A stretch of DNA of 64,000 nt from JBJMQS01 sp045802605 (GTDB taxonomy: Bacteria > Planctomycetota > Planctomycetia > Gemmatales > Gemmataceae). The stretch covers positions 62,001-126,000 of the forward strand of contig JBJMQS010000070.1 in assembly GCA_045802605.1 (NCBI GenBank), in the 5' to 3' direction. The position numbers and the translations under genes are program-made. Each line of letters starts with the position of its first letter. Position 1 is the first letter of the stretch. Positions 17,701 to 27,001 of the stretch are shown here, in pieces. The notes under the pieces were generated by a model. The model ran no database searches. It saw only the letters and a program-made list of their open reading frames with translations, and had not been told where the DNA came from.

Positions 17701-18486
17701 TTTGGCAAGATCGACTCCGTTCAAGTTGAGTGCCCAGACGGCATAACACTCAGCGGCTTGATTACTTTCCCGCCGAATTTCGAACCTGCGAAGAAATACC
17801 CTGTCTGGGTCAAAACCTATGCCGGCCCCCACACGCCAACGGTCCAAGACATCTGGGCTGGCGGCCGCGTTCAAGACCAAGTCCTCGCCAGCCTCGGTAT
17901 CGTCGTGTTCCAGGTCGATCCGCGGTCGGCGAGCGGCAAGAGTCGCGAATCGGCGTGGACGGCCTACAAGCACCTCGGCGTTGGCGAACTCAAAGACCTC
18001 GAAGCGGCGGTGAATTGGATTTCGAAGAACCCTTGGGTAGATCCCAAGCGCATCGGCCTACAGGGCCACAGTTACGGCGGCTACATCACCGCCTACGCGC
18101 TGACACACTCCAAGAAGTTCTGCGCGGGCATCGCGGGCGCGCCGGTGACCGATTGGCGGAATTACGATTCGATCTACACCGAGCGCTACATGGGCTTGCC
18201 GCAGGACAACCCGGCCGGGTATGACGCCGGCTCGGTCGTGAAGGCGGCGAAGAATCTGCACGGCAAGCTGCTCATCATCCATGGCCTGATCGACGACAAC
18301 GTCCACTTTCAGAATTCGGTGCAACTCATCCATGAACTGGAAAAGGCCGACAAGGATTTCGAAGTGATGGTCTATCCGCTGTCGCGCCATGGCATTCATG
18401 GCCGGCACTACCAGCGGCAAATCATCAACTTCATCACCCGCAGCCTCGGCATCGACGCCCAGGTTCCGCCCGAATCGAAGGAGTGA
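14779..18486 (+). CDS. Secreted fusion of an M14-type zinc carboxypeptidase and an S9 (DPP-IV-like) peptidase
   Basis: A single uninterrupted frame of 1235 residues. After a signal peptide (ends near 26), residues about 35-320 match M14 carboxypeptidases: HAGE with zinc ligands near 95 and 98, and a third ligand in VDMHTTDG near 196. About 530-980 looks like the DPP-IV-type beta-propeller, and about 985-1235 is the S9 alpha/beta hydrolase: GHSYGG (Ser near 1098), Asp in LIDDN near 1172, His in SRHGIHG near 1203. Both active sites look intact, so the protein could remove C-terminal residues and N-terminal dipeptides outside the cytoplasm. The ATG at 14779 has GGAG 7 bases upstream. Codon use changes between about 17440 and 17730. 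Confidence 0.87.
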   Translation: MSRKLASLAFLLVTTLAIAELPRTTAETSNFQATTRHDAVIAFCDELAKQAPVVKSTTFGKSGEGRPMPLLILADSPAKAKDSKKPVVLLVGNIHAGEVDGKEASLAFAREIAAGSDRDLLKDLVILIVPNLNPDGNEKVGRGKRSEQTGPDELGERENAAGLDLNRDFVKLESPEIRALVKLVREWNPAVIVDMHTTDGSLHRHNLTYDCARHPNCGEKLLRLNKDFLTAAGERLKAATGISPFIYGNFSDDRTKWETYPPQPRYGVQYFGLRGAISVLSESYSHAPFAERVRASLGFARAICHEAAARKDELSKLAHEKLSHDRIAVRTKMVPDAEPRTIQSFAENGTTPQDIPVRVIARTEPTLEIPRPYAYLIPADQAKAIENLQRHGIELAEFREDIELDIEYYHTSHFEQSPRKFQGHQLARVEAEPRKQSKMMPAGTVLVRTEQPLGSLACLLLEPQSEDGLLAWNFSDSAITGGADYPILRLPAEAAILTGSVRPLADERVMNKPIDLDAIFKQSPPLSFAGNPTKIIDWTDDEHFLQSKEGKTYLVEARTGRCKLFFDPEKIDASLRLCPDFTGKDIEKFRNRQMFTMNSARTAALVEHNDNYFELRFDGKPARRFTSSGSGKEYPSFSPNGEWIAFTRNGNLYIADSFIGAERPLTVDGGGPILNGRADWVYEEEIFNRNGQAYWWSPDSKHIAFMRFDDSPVKEFTVVNHLPTRLDVEKIPYPKAGDPNPTVKLGIVPAIGGPPVFAELPYPAEDMLISGVGWFPDGKSAYVYVQNRTQTWLDVCQVPVNGGPVRKLFRETTKAWVDDPEPLTFLPDGSFLWLSDRTGWRHIYRYSSDGALLNEITKGEWEIHKLVGKDKDWVYFTTTWPTISAEQDLSLSRRLATMFEGKLNLFRTHVDGTGRQHCGQSLGWHSANLSPDGKYFADTWSSLQEPTTVLLYESSRNLIRRLDINPVYSREEYRFGKIDSVQVECPDGITLSGLITFPPNFEPAKKYPVWVKTYAGPHTPTVQDIWAGGRVQDQVLASLGIVVFQVDPRSASGKSRESAWTAYKHLGVGELKDLEAAVNWISKNPWVDPKRIGLQGHSYGGYITAYALTHSKKFCAGIAGAPVTDWRNYDSIYTERYMGLPQDNPAGYDAGSVVKAAKNLHGKLLIIHGLIDDNVHFQNSVQLIHELEKADKDFEVMVYPLSRHGIHGRHYQRQIINFITRSLGIDAQVPPESKE

Positions 18487-18489
18487 TCG

Positions 18490-19692
18490 ATGCGTCGGCT
18501 GTTTTACCGCGGTGTGCTGCTGCTTGGATTGCTCGTCGTCGGCGGATATGTCGCATTCCAATGTTGGTTGAATTCCTCTCACGCCGCCGGGCTCGTCGCG
18601 GGCAAACTGCAAGCCAGACTCGGCGTGCCCGTCACCGTGGGCGGCGTGGAAGTCGGCACGTCGTCATGCGCAGCCCGCAACGTCGGCATCTGCGAATTGG
18701 AGTCAGCGAATCAACCGCCGTTCCTGACCGTGGGCCGGGCAGAAACCGACCTCGGATTCAGGGAACTAATCGGCGGCAACGCCGAGCCGAGCGTGATGAC
18801 ACTCAATGATGCTCACCTCACGTTGCGGCACGACCGCGATGGCCATCTGCTGACCCGCTTGCCGAAGCCGGCCGGGCCGCCGGAGAAAATCCCGGAGATG
18901 CGATTGCAAAACGCCTCGGTCACGATCAAGCACGAAGGCGATCCGGACTGCGATTTTCACGGCATCAATGCGGTCGTCAAAATTGAAGCGGGCCAACTTT
19001 CTCTGACCGGCACCGTGGATGATCCCGATTGGGGCGGCCAATGGCAGGCGAACGGCACCGCGCCCGCTGATGTATCCTCAGGTACGGTCACGCTCACCTC
19101 CAAAGGCGTCCATGTCACGCACGACACGCTCACTCGCATTCCGTATGTGCCGCAAAATATCTGGAGCCATTTTACCGCTGAGGGCGACACGCCGGTGAGC
19201 CTGCGGCTAATGTTGCCGGCCCGGCACGAAGCAGTGCGATATCGCGTCGAGCTGAGTCCGACGAATGTCGTGCTTTACGTTCCTTCGATCGACCTGCACG
19301 CCGATCGGGCGAGCGGGAAAGTGGTGGTCGAAGACAATCTGTTGCTCCTGAAGGATGTCCGCGGCCGAGTGGCCGATGGCGAAATGTTCCTCAAGTCGGC
19401 CGAGCTAGATTTTCGGAAGCCCGACACGCACATGCACTACGTGCTCGAGGGGAGCAAAATGAATTTGCGCGGCCTGCCGGCTTCCTGGCGCTTACCGCCG
19501 CGCTTGGGCGGAAAGCTATCGGGCCAATCGGATTTGACCGTGGACATCGTCCGTGGCCGGACAATCCCGACCGGCAGCGGCGATTGCCGTGTGGACAACG
19601 CCATGCTGGGTGTGATTCCGATCCCGAATTACAGTTTGAAGATTCAGGCCGATGCGAATGGGTTTCGATTTGAGCCCAGGCTGAGCAGGTAA
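18490..19692 (+). CDS. AsmA-like single-span membrane protein of unknown function
   Basis: A 400-residue protein with an N-terminal membrane anchor (about 5-24) followed by a beta-rich periplasmic part. The pattern after the helix, with LQARLGVPVTVGGVEVG and later repeats of the same type, resembles the AsmA/TamB/DUF748 group that bridges the inner and outer membranes. The ATG at 18490 has AAGGAG overlapping the end of the peptidase gene, so the two are likely cotranscribed. The assignment rests on general pattern only. Confidence 0.7.
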   Translation: MRRLFYRGVLLLGLLVVGGYVAFQCWLNSSHAAGLVAGKLQARLGVPVTVGGVEVGTSSCAARNVGICELESANQPPFLTVGRAETDLGFRELIGGNAEPSVMTLNDAHLTLRHDRDGHLLTRLPKPAGPPEKIPEMRLQNASVTIKHEGDPDCDFHGINAVVKIEAGQLSLTGTVDDPDWGGQWQANGTAPADVSSGTVTLTSKGVHVTHDTLTRIPYVPQNIWSHFTAEGDTPVSLRLMLPARHEAVRYRVELSPTNVVLYVPSIDLHADRASGKVVVEDNLLLLKDVRGRVADGEMFLKSAELDFRKPDTHMHYVLEGSKMNLRGLPASWRLPPRLGGKLSGQSDLTVDIVRGRTIPTGSGDCRVDNAMLGVIPIPNYSLKIQADANGFRFEPRLSR

Positions 19693-19703
19693 AGAAGAAT
19701 TTG

Positions 19704-19778
19704 AACCGCAGAGTACGCAGAGAGCGCTGAGAAAATACCTTCTTGGTTTTCTCAGCGCTCTCTGCGTACTCTGCGGTT
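19704..19778. repeat. CGCAGAG palindrome, copy 1
   Basis: Perfect 32-base inverted arms (19704-19735 and 19747-19778), beginning AACCGCAGAGTACGCAGAGA, around an 11-base loop. It lies between two convergent genes and could end transcription in both directions. Four further copies are in the window. Confidence 0.93.
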
Positions 19779-19783
19779 AACTC

Positions 19784-20734
19784 TTATGCTGCTTTGGCGG
19801 GCTTTGCCAGCGTCAATCGTGCGGCCATCGCGGCGTGCAACAGCGGGATTTGCAATTCGTGATGTCCCACCAACTCCAAGCCCTCCGCCGCCGGGCGGAA
19901 AAGAACATTTTGCAGAGTGCGATACCGCGATTCCTTGTCCAGGTTCACCGTCACCAGCCCATCGAGCTGATGGCCGAAGTTGCGCACCACGGACACGGCC
20001 TTCAAGAACACCTCCGGCATGATCACCGCACTGCCAATGTTGAGCCACATGCCGTATTCGAGCGAAGCCACGACCGAGCACACCTTGCGGAAGTCAATAA
20101 GCGACGCTTCGCCGAGCGCCGCCCCGCTGACGTGCGGATGCATGTGCACGATGTCGGTGCCCAAAGCCACATGCACGGTGCAGGGGATGCCTCTGCGAAA
20201 TGCGGCGAGCACGATGCTGACTTCGGCGTGCGGGCAGTTCAAGTCATGCATGTGCCGACCTAGCGCCTGGCCCAGGCCGATGTCATGTTGTGCGCCAAGT
20301 TGCGAGGCGACGGCAAACGCGTCGGCTGTCTCTCGCGCCATGCCGAAGCGGCCCTCGGGCAACTGAGCGGCCACGTCCTCGCTCGTCTTGCCGGCGAACG
20401 CCAACTCAAAATCGTGAATCGCGGCCGAGCCGTTCATGGAAACGGAAGTCACGAGTCCGCGATTGATCCAATCGATGAGGTACGGCGAGCAGCCCGTCTT
20501 GATCACGTGCCCGCCGATGGCAACTGCGACCGAGCGGCCATCGCCGTGGCAACGCGCCAAATGATCGCAGACGCGTCGCCAGGTGTTGCCCGCGAGTTGT
20601 TGCGGCAACGTGGCGAGCAGTTCATCGACGCTCGCGCCGCTGGGCAACGGCTGGCCCAGGTCTTCGACAAAGACCTTGCTGGGCCGATCGCGCAGCTCAT
20701 AGGTCTGCAAGCCCTGCAAATCAAATGGCTTCAT
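19784..20734 (-). CDS. Conserved cytoplasmic protein, family uncertain (possibly deoxyhypusine-synthase-like)
   Basis: A 316-residue protein without signal peptide or membrane helix. It has strikingly conserved-looking blocks: GGHVIKTGCSPYLIDW, VSMNGSAAIHDFELAFAGK, TVHVALGTDIVHMHPH and LNIGSAVIMPEVFLKA. These recall a bacterial group sometimes placed near deoxyhypusine synthase, but I cannot place it firmly and the usual lysine active-site loop of that enzyme is not evident. The ATG at 20734 is preferred; the frame continues upstream into a repeat. lpxK lies just upstream on the same strand, separated by a repeat. The several His and Asp in HMHPH might bind metal (inference). Confidence 0.6.
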   Translation of the reverse strand: MKPFDLQGLQTYELRDRPSKVFVEDLGQPLPSGASVDELLATLPQQLAGNTWRRVCDHLARCHGDGRSVAVAIGGHVIKTGCSPYLIDWINRGLVTSVSMNGSAAIHDFELAFAGKTSEDVAAQLPEGRFGMARETADAFAVASQLGAQHDIGLGQALGRHMHDLNCPHAEVSIVLAAFRRGIPCTVHVALGTDIVHMHPHVSGAALGEASLIDFRKVCSVVASLEYGMWLNIGSAVIMPEVFLKAVSVVRNFGHQLDGLVTVNLDKESRYRTLQNVLFRPAAEGLELVGHHELQIPLLHAAMAARLTLAKPAKAA

Positions 20735-20753
20735 CCGAATACTCCGGAGATTG

Positions 20754-20820
20754 AACCGCCGAGATCGCAGAGAAAACATCAATTCGTCTTTCTCTGCGTT
20801 CTCAGCGATCTCTGCGGTTC
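20754..20820. repeat. CGCAGAG palindrome, copy 2 (overlaps the end of lpxK)
   Basis: An imperfect member of the family: a left arm beginning GAACCGCCGAGATCGCAGAG and a longer right arm ending TTCTCAGCGATCTCTGCGG. The right arm contains the lpxK stop codon (20802-20804) and its last codons. Confidence 0.8.
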
Positions 20821-21911
20821 AAATTCTTTAGGTGCTCGTGCAACCGTTCAACATCCTGGCCGGGTCGCGGGGCCAGACCGATTCGCAGCGCGTACAGCGG
20901 TCGCCCCGCCAAGTCGCCGAGCCGGATTTTCACCGCATCCTTCTGCGTGGTCAACACCACTCCGTCGGCCGGCAGGCTGTCAGCCCAGTTTCGCAGGCCG
21001 TCAATATCCGTGCGGGTGTAGTTATGATGGTCGGCAAAGGTGCGGAAATCGCTCGGCACAATGCCTAATCCCGCGAGCGTCGAGCGAAATGCCTCGGGAT
21101 GCCCAAGGCCACAGAATGCCAGCGCAGGCCGGCCACGCAGGTCATCCAATGCAATTTGACCGTCACCTTCGCGCATCCACGCATTTGGCTGGTGCTCGGT
21201 TTCGACGATTGGCGTGTCGGTTTTCACGTAGCGCGAAATATCGCGGCGAAGATTTGCCAAGCGGTCTCCCAAAACTTGATCGCACCGCGAAACCAGGACT
21301 GCGCCTGCTCGTTTCAACGATGATTTCGGCTCGCGCATCAAGCCCCGCGGCAACAAATGCCCGTGGCCCCACGGATTCGTCGCGTCGATCAGCACTACAT
21401 CCAAATCCCGCGCGAGCCGGCGATGTTGAAAGCCGTCGTCGAGGATCAACAGCTCCGATTCGAGTTCCTCCACGGCCGTCGCGGCGAGGGCAACGCGGTC
21501 GGGCCCTTGCAAGTGCGGCACATCCGGCAGATTTTCTTCGAGCACGAGTGCTTCGTCGTTCGGGCCTTGGTCCCTGCCGTAGCCGCGGCTGAGGATCGCG
21601 ACTTGTAGCCCCCGCTCACGGTAGAAGCGAGCGAGGTATTCGACGCACGGCGTTTTGCCTGTGCCGCCTGTCGTGAGATTGCCAACGCTGACGACCGGCA
21701 CGGCCGCGCGAGACGTGTGGAACCAGCCACGATCATACATGGCGTTGCGAATCGCCATGGCCGCGGCATAGGGGAGCTCGCCAAGCCCGAGAGCCGCGCG
21801 CATGACCGTTGCGCGGACTCCGCGGCGTTTGCCACTCACCAAGTCGAGATAAGCCTGTGTCAACGGCGTCACAATGGCGCTTCGAGAATTTGGGCGCTGT
21901 GCAAAGCTCAC
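20802..21911 (-). CDS. lpxK: Tetraacyldisaccharide 4'-kinase
   Basis: LpxK phosphorylates the 4' position of the lipid A disaccharide at the inner membrane, showing that this organism makes lipid A. The 369-residue protein has a hydrophobic amphipathic N-terminus, the family P-loop GNLTTGGTGKTP (78-88), ILSRGYGRD, LILDDGFQHRRL and the C-terminal FADHHNYTR. The start is GTG at 21911; GTG at 21872 would also leave the family N-terminus. The last residues (NRRDR) and the stop are encoded by a palindromic repeat. Confidence 0.93.
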   Translation of the reverse strand: MSFAQRPNSRSAIVTPLTQAYLDLVSGKRRGVRATVMRAALGLGELPYAAAMAIRNAMYDRGWFHTSRAAVPVVSVGNLTTGGTGKTPCVEYLARFYRERGLQVAILSRGYGRDQGPNDEALVLEENLPDVPHLQGPDRVALAATAVEELESELLILDDGFQHRRLARDLDVVLIDATNPWGHGHLLPRGLMREPKSSLKRAGAVLVSRCDQVLGDRLANLRRDISRYVKTDTPIVETEHQPNAWMREGDGQIALDDLRGRPALAFCGLGHPEAFRSTLAGLGIVPSDFRTFADHHNYTRTDIDGLRNWADSLPADGVVLTTQKDAVKIRLGDLAGRPLYALRIGLAPRPGQDVERLHEHLKNLNRRDR

Positions 21912-21990
21912 AGAGATTAACTCGGCGGCGTAAACGTGGTCAACCCGGGTTCAACTGGTCAAGCCGCGAGCCGTCGTCTATAAGCCCGGC

Positions 21991-22773
21991 ATGCATGAAC
22001 TACTGCTGATGTTGACACTCTTGGCTGCGTGGCCCGGAGACAGGAACCCGCTGCCGGCGATTTTGCCTGATCCGTCCGCCAACAATCTTGCGTCCATGGA
22101 TTTGTTGGCCGGCACAATTAGCGAACGATCAAGCCTCACGCCTGCGGTTTCAATTCGGGCGACCGAGATTCCCACATCACCTCAGCCGCTCACCGAATGG
22201 CTGGCATTGTCCGGCAAGCAAGCTGTCCGCGATGCGCACGTGAGTCGTGATGATGTCGTCAAAAGCGATTCGACCTGGGCGACCGGCGAGTCGATCAAGG
22301 TGCCCGTCGCGGGGCCGCTCTACGTCTTCGGCTCCGTCGATGCCGGCAGCGAGTCGGTCGAGCAGCAGCAGTTTCGCTGGGCCGGGAAAACAGGCGTCGG
22401 CGTGAAAGTGCATCCGTGGATCGTGGAGGAAGTGCAAGTCCGCGGCGGCCCGGCCGTCTACTGCGATGACCCCGATCACCCGCGCACCTATATGCCCGAA
22501 CGCCACGAGGTGTTTTTGGAAGCCTCCACGCAGGTGCCAGTGCCCATCTGGGGTCGGCCCGTGGCCTTGGAGTACAACGGCACCTCCGCGCCAACCACGA
22601 CGCCGCACGAAAAGCCGAAGCTGAATCAAGACATCAAGCTGGCCGTGCCCTTGCCCGACGGGCGCTCGAAGGTCAGCGTCGGCACTACCATCGCCCCGCC
22701 CGACACGCCCACATCGCCGACGCCTTGGTTCGATCGCGCGCAGTTGTATCTGGGCGTGGAGTTGAAGCACTAA
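21991..22773 (+). CDS. Secreted or anchored protein of unknown function
   Basis: A 260-residue protein with a short hydrophobic N-terminus (about 3-13) followed by a mostly beta-looking, proline-rich sequence rich in charged residues. No motif was recognised. The start ATG at 21991 has no clear ribosome site; ATG at 22009 is an alternative. It is divergent from lpxK and ends 1 base before a palindromic repeat. Codon use is normal for the window, so it is likely a real gene. Confidence 0.6.
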   Translation: MHELLLMLTLLAAWPGDRNPLPAILPDPSANNLASMDLLAGTISERSSLTPAVSIRATEIPTSPQPLTEWLALSGKQAVRDAHVSRDDVVKSDSTWATGESIKVPVAGPLYVFGSVDAGSESVEQQQFRWAGKTGVGVKVHPWIVEEVQVRGGPAVYCDDPDHPRTYMPERHEVFLEASTQVPVPIWGRPVALEYNGTSAPTTTPHEKPKLNQDIKLAVPLPDGRSKVSVGTTIAPPDTPTSPTPWFDRAQLYLGVELKH

Positions 22774-22774
22774 A

Positions 22775-22861
22775 GCACGGCGGGGATAAACCCCGCCGCT
22801 CCTAAAGACACAAGTCGCGCGTTTTGTTTGAAAAGAGCGGCGGGGTTTATCCCCGCCGTGC
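22775..22861. repeat. Nested palindromic repeat
   Basis: Perfect 27-base inverted arms (22775-22801 and 22835-22861) around a 33-base spacer. Each arm is itself a hairpin, with CGGCGGGG and CCCCGCCG around an ATAAA loop, so the element can fold either as one long stem or as two short ones. It lies between a secreted protein gene and vapB. Confidence 0.9.
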
Positions 22862-22964
22862 GCTCAGAACCGTCACAACATTTTTACCAAGGTCAACGAC
22901 CAGGACATCGGTCTTCTATAATACCGCGCCACAATGGCCTATAATTGATTTTCGAGGTGACGAT

Positions 22965-23267
22965 ATGGAAACCATTCACACGAAGGTCATCGACGGGCGC
23001 GTTGAGGTCGCAGTGCCTTCCGAGTGGAAAGACGGCACTCCGGTCGAAATTACAGCGAGCGCTGCTCGACTCACTATCGGAATCACTGAAAACGAATGGC
23101 GCGATGACGCAAACGCCCGATCGGCGTGGGTCGCTTGGAGTCAGACCTTCGAACCCCTAATGCTCAGTACGGACGAGGAACGTCAACTCGCTGAATTTCG
23201 TGACCGGGTGAAAGCGCAGAGCATTGAAGCAGTTCGTCATCAAATGTCGGACAATCAGAACCAATAG
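22965..23267 (+). CDS. VapB-like antitoxin
   Basis: A 100-residue protein with the start METIHTKVIDGRVEVAVP followed by WKDGTPVEI, a common small antitoxin N-terminus that folds as a DNA-binding dimer, and an acidic helical tail. The ATG at 22965 has GAGGTG upstream. The toxin gene starts 2 bases after the stop. Because that toxin carries a stop codon, this antitoxin may now be an orphan. Confidence 0.7.
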   Translation: METIHTKVIDGRVEVAVPSEWKDGTPVEITASAARLTIGITENEWRDDANARSAWVAWSQTFEPLMLSTDEERQLAEFRDRVKAQSIEAVRHQMSDNQNQ

Positions 23268-23269
23268 AC

Positions 23270-23674
23270 ATGCGCTACCTGCTCGACACTGCGGTCGCAC
23301 AGGATTTCGTCCTACGGCGGCGTGGCGTCGTTGAATGATGCCAACCACTTCGGCTTCAGGGCCACCGCATCGGCATTCCCGTTCCCGTTTTGGGTGAACT
23401 ATGGTCGGGCGTGCTCGGAAGCAACAATCCCGACGAAAACCGCCAACGCTTGCAACGTGGATTGTCGCAACTTATTATTTGGCAATATTCAGCAGAGGCT
23501 GCCGAACATTTTGGGCACATCTTTATGCAATTGCGCCGTGCTGGCCGACCGATCCAGCAAATAGATATCCAGATCGCGGCAATTGCATTTTCGCTCGGGG
23601 ATTCCACCGTCGTGAGCCGGGATAGCGACCTTTCGGCAGTTGTTGGCTTGAGGGTGGAAAACTGGTCAGACTAG
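23270..23674 (+). pseudogene. VapC-like PIN-domain toxin broken by an in-frame TGA
   Basis: From ATG 23270 the frame reads MRYLLDTAVAQDFVLRRRG and reaches TGA at 23336-23338. The same frame then continues without a further stop to 23674 and encodes LRLQGHRIGIPVPVLGELW, IQQIDIQIAAIAFSLGDSTV and RDSDLSAVVGLRVENW, which are the rest of a PIN-domain VapC of about 134 residues. The acidic residues of the PIN site (D near 6, E in LGEL, D in IDIQIAAIA, D in RDSDL) are all retained. A single change from CGA to TGA would explain the loss. Either a recent pseudogene or a sequencing error. Confidence 0.8.
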
Positions 23675-23767
23675 CGGTCCCTCGGTCTTCCCCCTCCGAA
23701 CCCTTCCGCAATCCTCAGCATCCAACCAGGTATCGCATCCGACCCGAATCCTTGGGGCGAGCTATGC

Positions 23768-23797
23768 TTGGATACCCGGCTACGGTGTCCGTATAGT
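23768..23797 (+). promoter_or_regulatory. Possible sigma-70 type promoter for clpC
   Basis: TTGGAT (23768-23773) and TATAGT (23792-23797) are 18 bases apart, 96 bases before the clpC ATG. The -10 box matches 5 of 6 and the -35 box 4 of 6. No CIRCE-type inverted repeat was seen. Confidence 0.35.
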
Positions 23798-23892
23798 GAA
23801 TGTGGGAGATTTCCGAGCGGAAAGGTTCTCCCGGACCCGCAGTATGTACTGTTGGCAGCCCAGCCAATCGGATACCGGAGGCGGATAACGCA

Positions 23893-26421
<2,529 letters not shown>

Positions 26422-26444
26422 AAAACAAAGATTGCGAGATGAAA

Positions 26445-26473
26445 CGCCGGGCAGCAATGCCCGGCGTTTTTTT
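26445..26473 (+). terminator. Rho-independent terminator of clpC
   Basis: Perfect 9-base stem CGCCGGGCA / TGCCCGGCG (26445-26453, 26458-26466) with a GCAA tetraloop, followed by seven T. It lies 23 bases after the clpC stop. Confidence 0.95.
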
Positions 26474-26500
26474 ATTTCGGTCAAGCTTTTTTGCTGCAAA

Positions 26501-26972
26501 GACTGGGGCTTCGAAGACTCAGCCCAGGCACCCAAATACCGTGCACCTTAGATGGATTTCCATTTTCATTTGCCATCCGCACGAAAGTATGAAATATTTG
26601 CTCTTGGCATTTCCTGTTGGCTGCAAGCTGCAGCTGAGGCCAGCATCAAATGTCCGCGGACTGTTCTGGGGGATGCGAGCGGGCGATCGCCTCACTTTGG
26701 TGAGACGGGTGCTTCCACTTCTGTGGGGCCCATGCCCAATTGCGGTCGTCGCAGACGAACACCACCACCACTACTACCACCGCAGCGACGACCGGGCGGC
26801 CAATTCCACTGCTCGCCCGGATAGCCGCCCATTAAACCAGGCGGCGAGCTTCGTCAACTTCCACAAAGAGGCGTGAGAGGAGCATGCGCTCCCGCTCGGC
26901 GAGGAAGATTCACCAACAACAACTCAAACGCCCACTACACCCGCTCGCATTTTCCCAGGCAGTACTGCGCGC
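26501..26972. repeat. 0.5-kb dispersed repeat, copy A
   Basis: This fills the gap between clpC and the DUF1501 gene. It matches the reverse complement of 43227-43743 over most of its length: shared blocks include CTTGGCATTTCCTGTTGGC, CGGACTGTTCTGGGGGATGC, CCAATTGCGGTCGTCGCAGA and GCTCGCATTTTCCCAGGCAG. A CCA/CTA trinucleotide run lies in the middle. Open frames cross it, but the frame is not kept between the two copies, so it is probably non-coding. Confidence 0.85.
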
Positions 26973-27001
26973 GGAGCAAATTTCGATTCAACTGAGCAAT
27001 G

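Noticed and set aside
23336..23338. Selenocysteine at the vapC TGA
   Set aside because: No Sec-insertion hairpin was recognised after the TGA, and homologues do not need Cys here; loss of an Arg codon is simpler.
23700..23892. CIRCE/HrcA or CtsR operator before clpC
   Set aside because: No TTAGCACTC-type inverted repeat or CtsR heptad pair found.
26755..26790. Proline-rich small protein from the CCA/CTA run
   Set aside because: The frame differs between the two repeat copies and there is no start signal.
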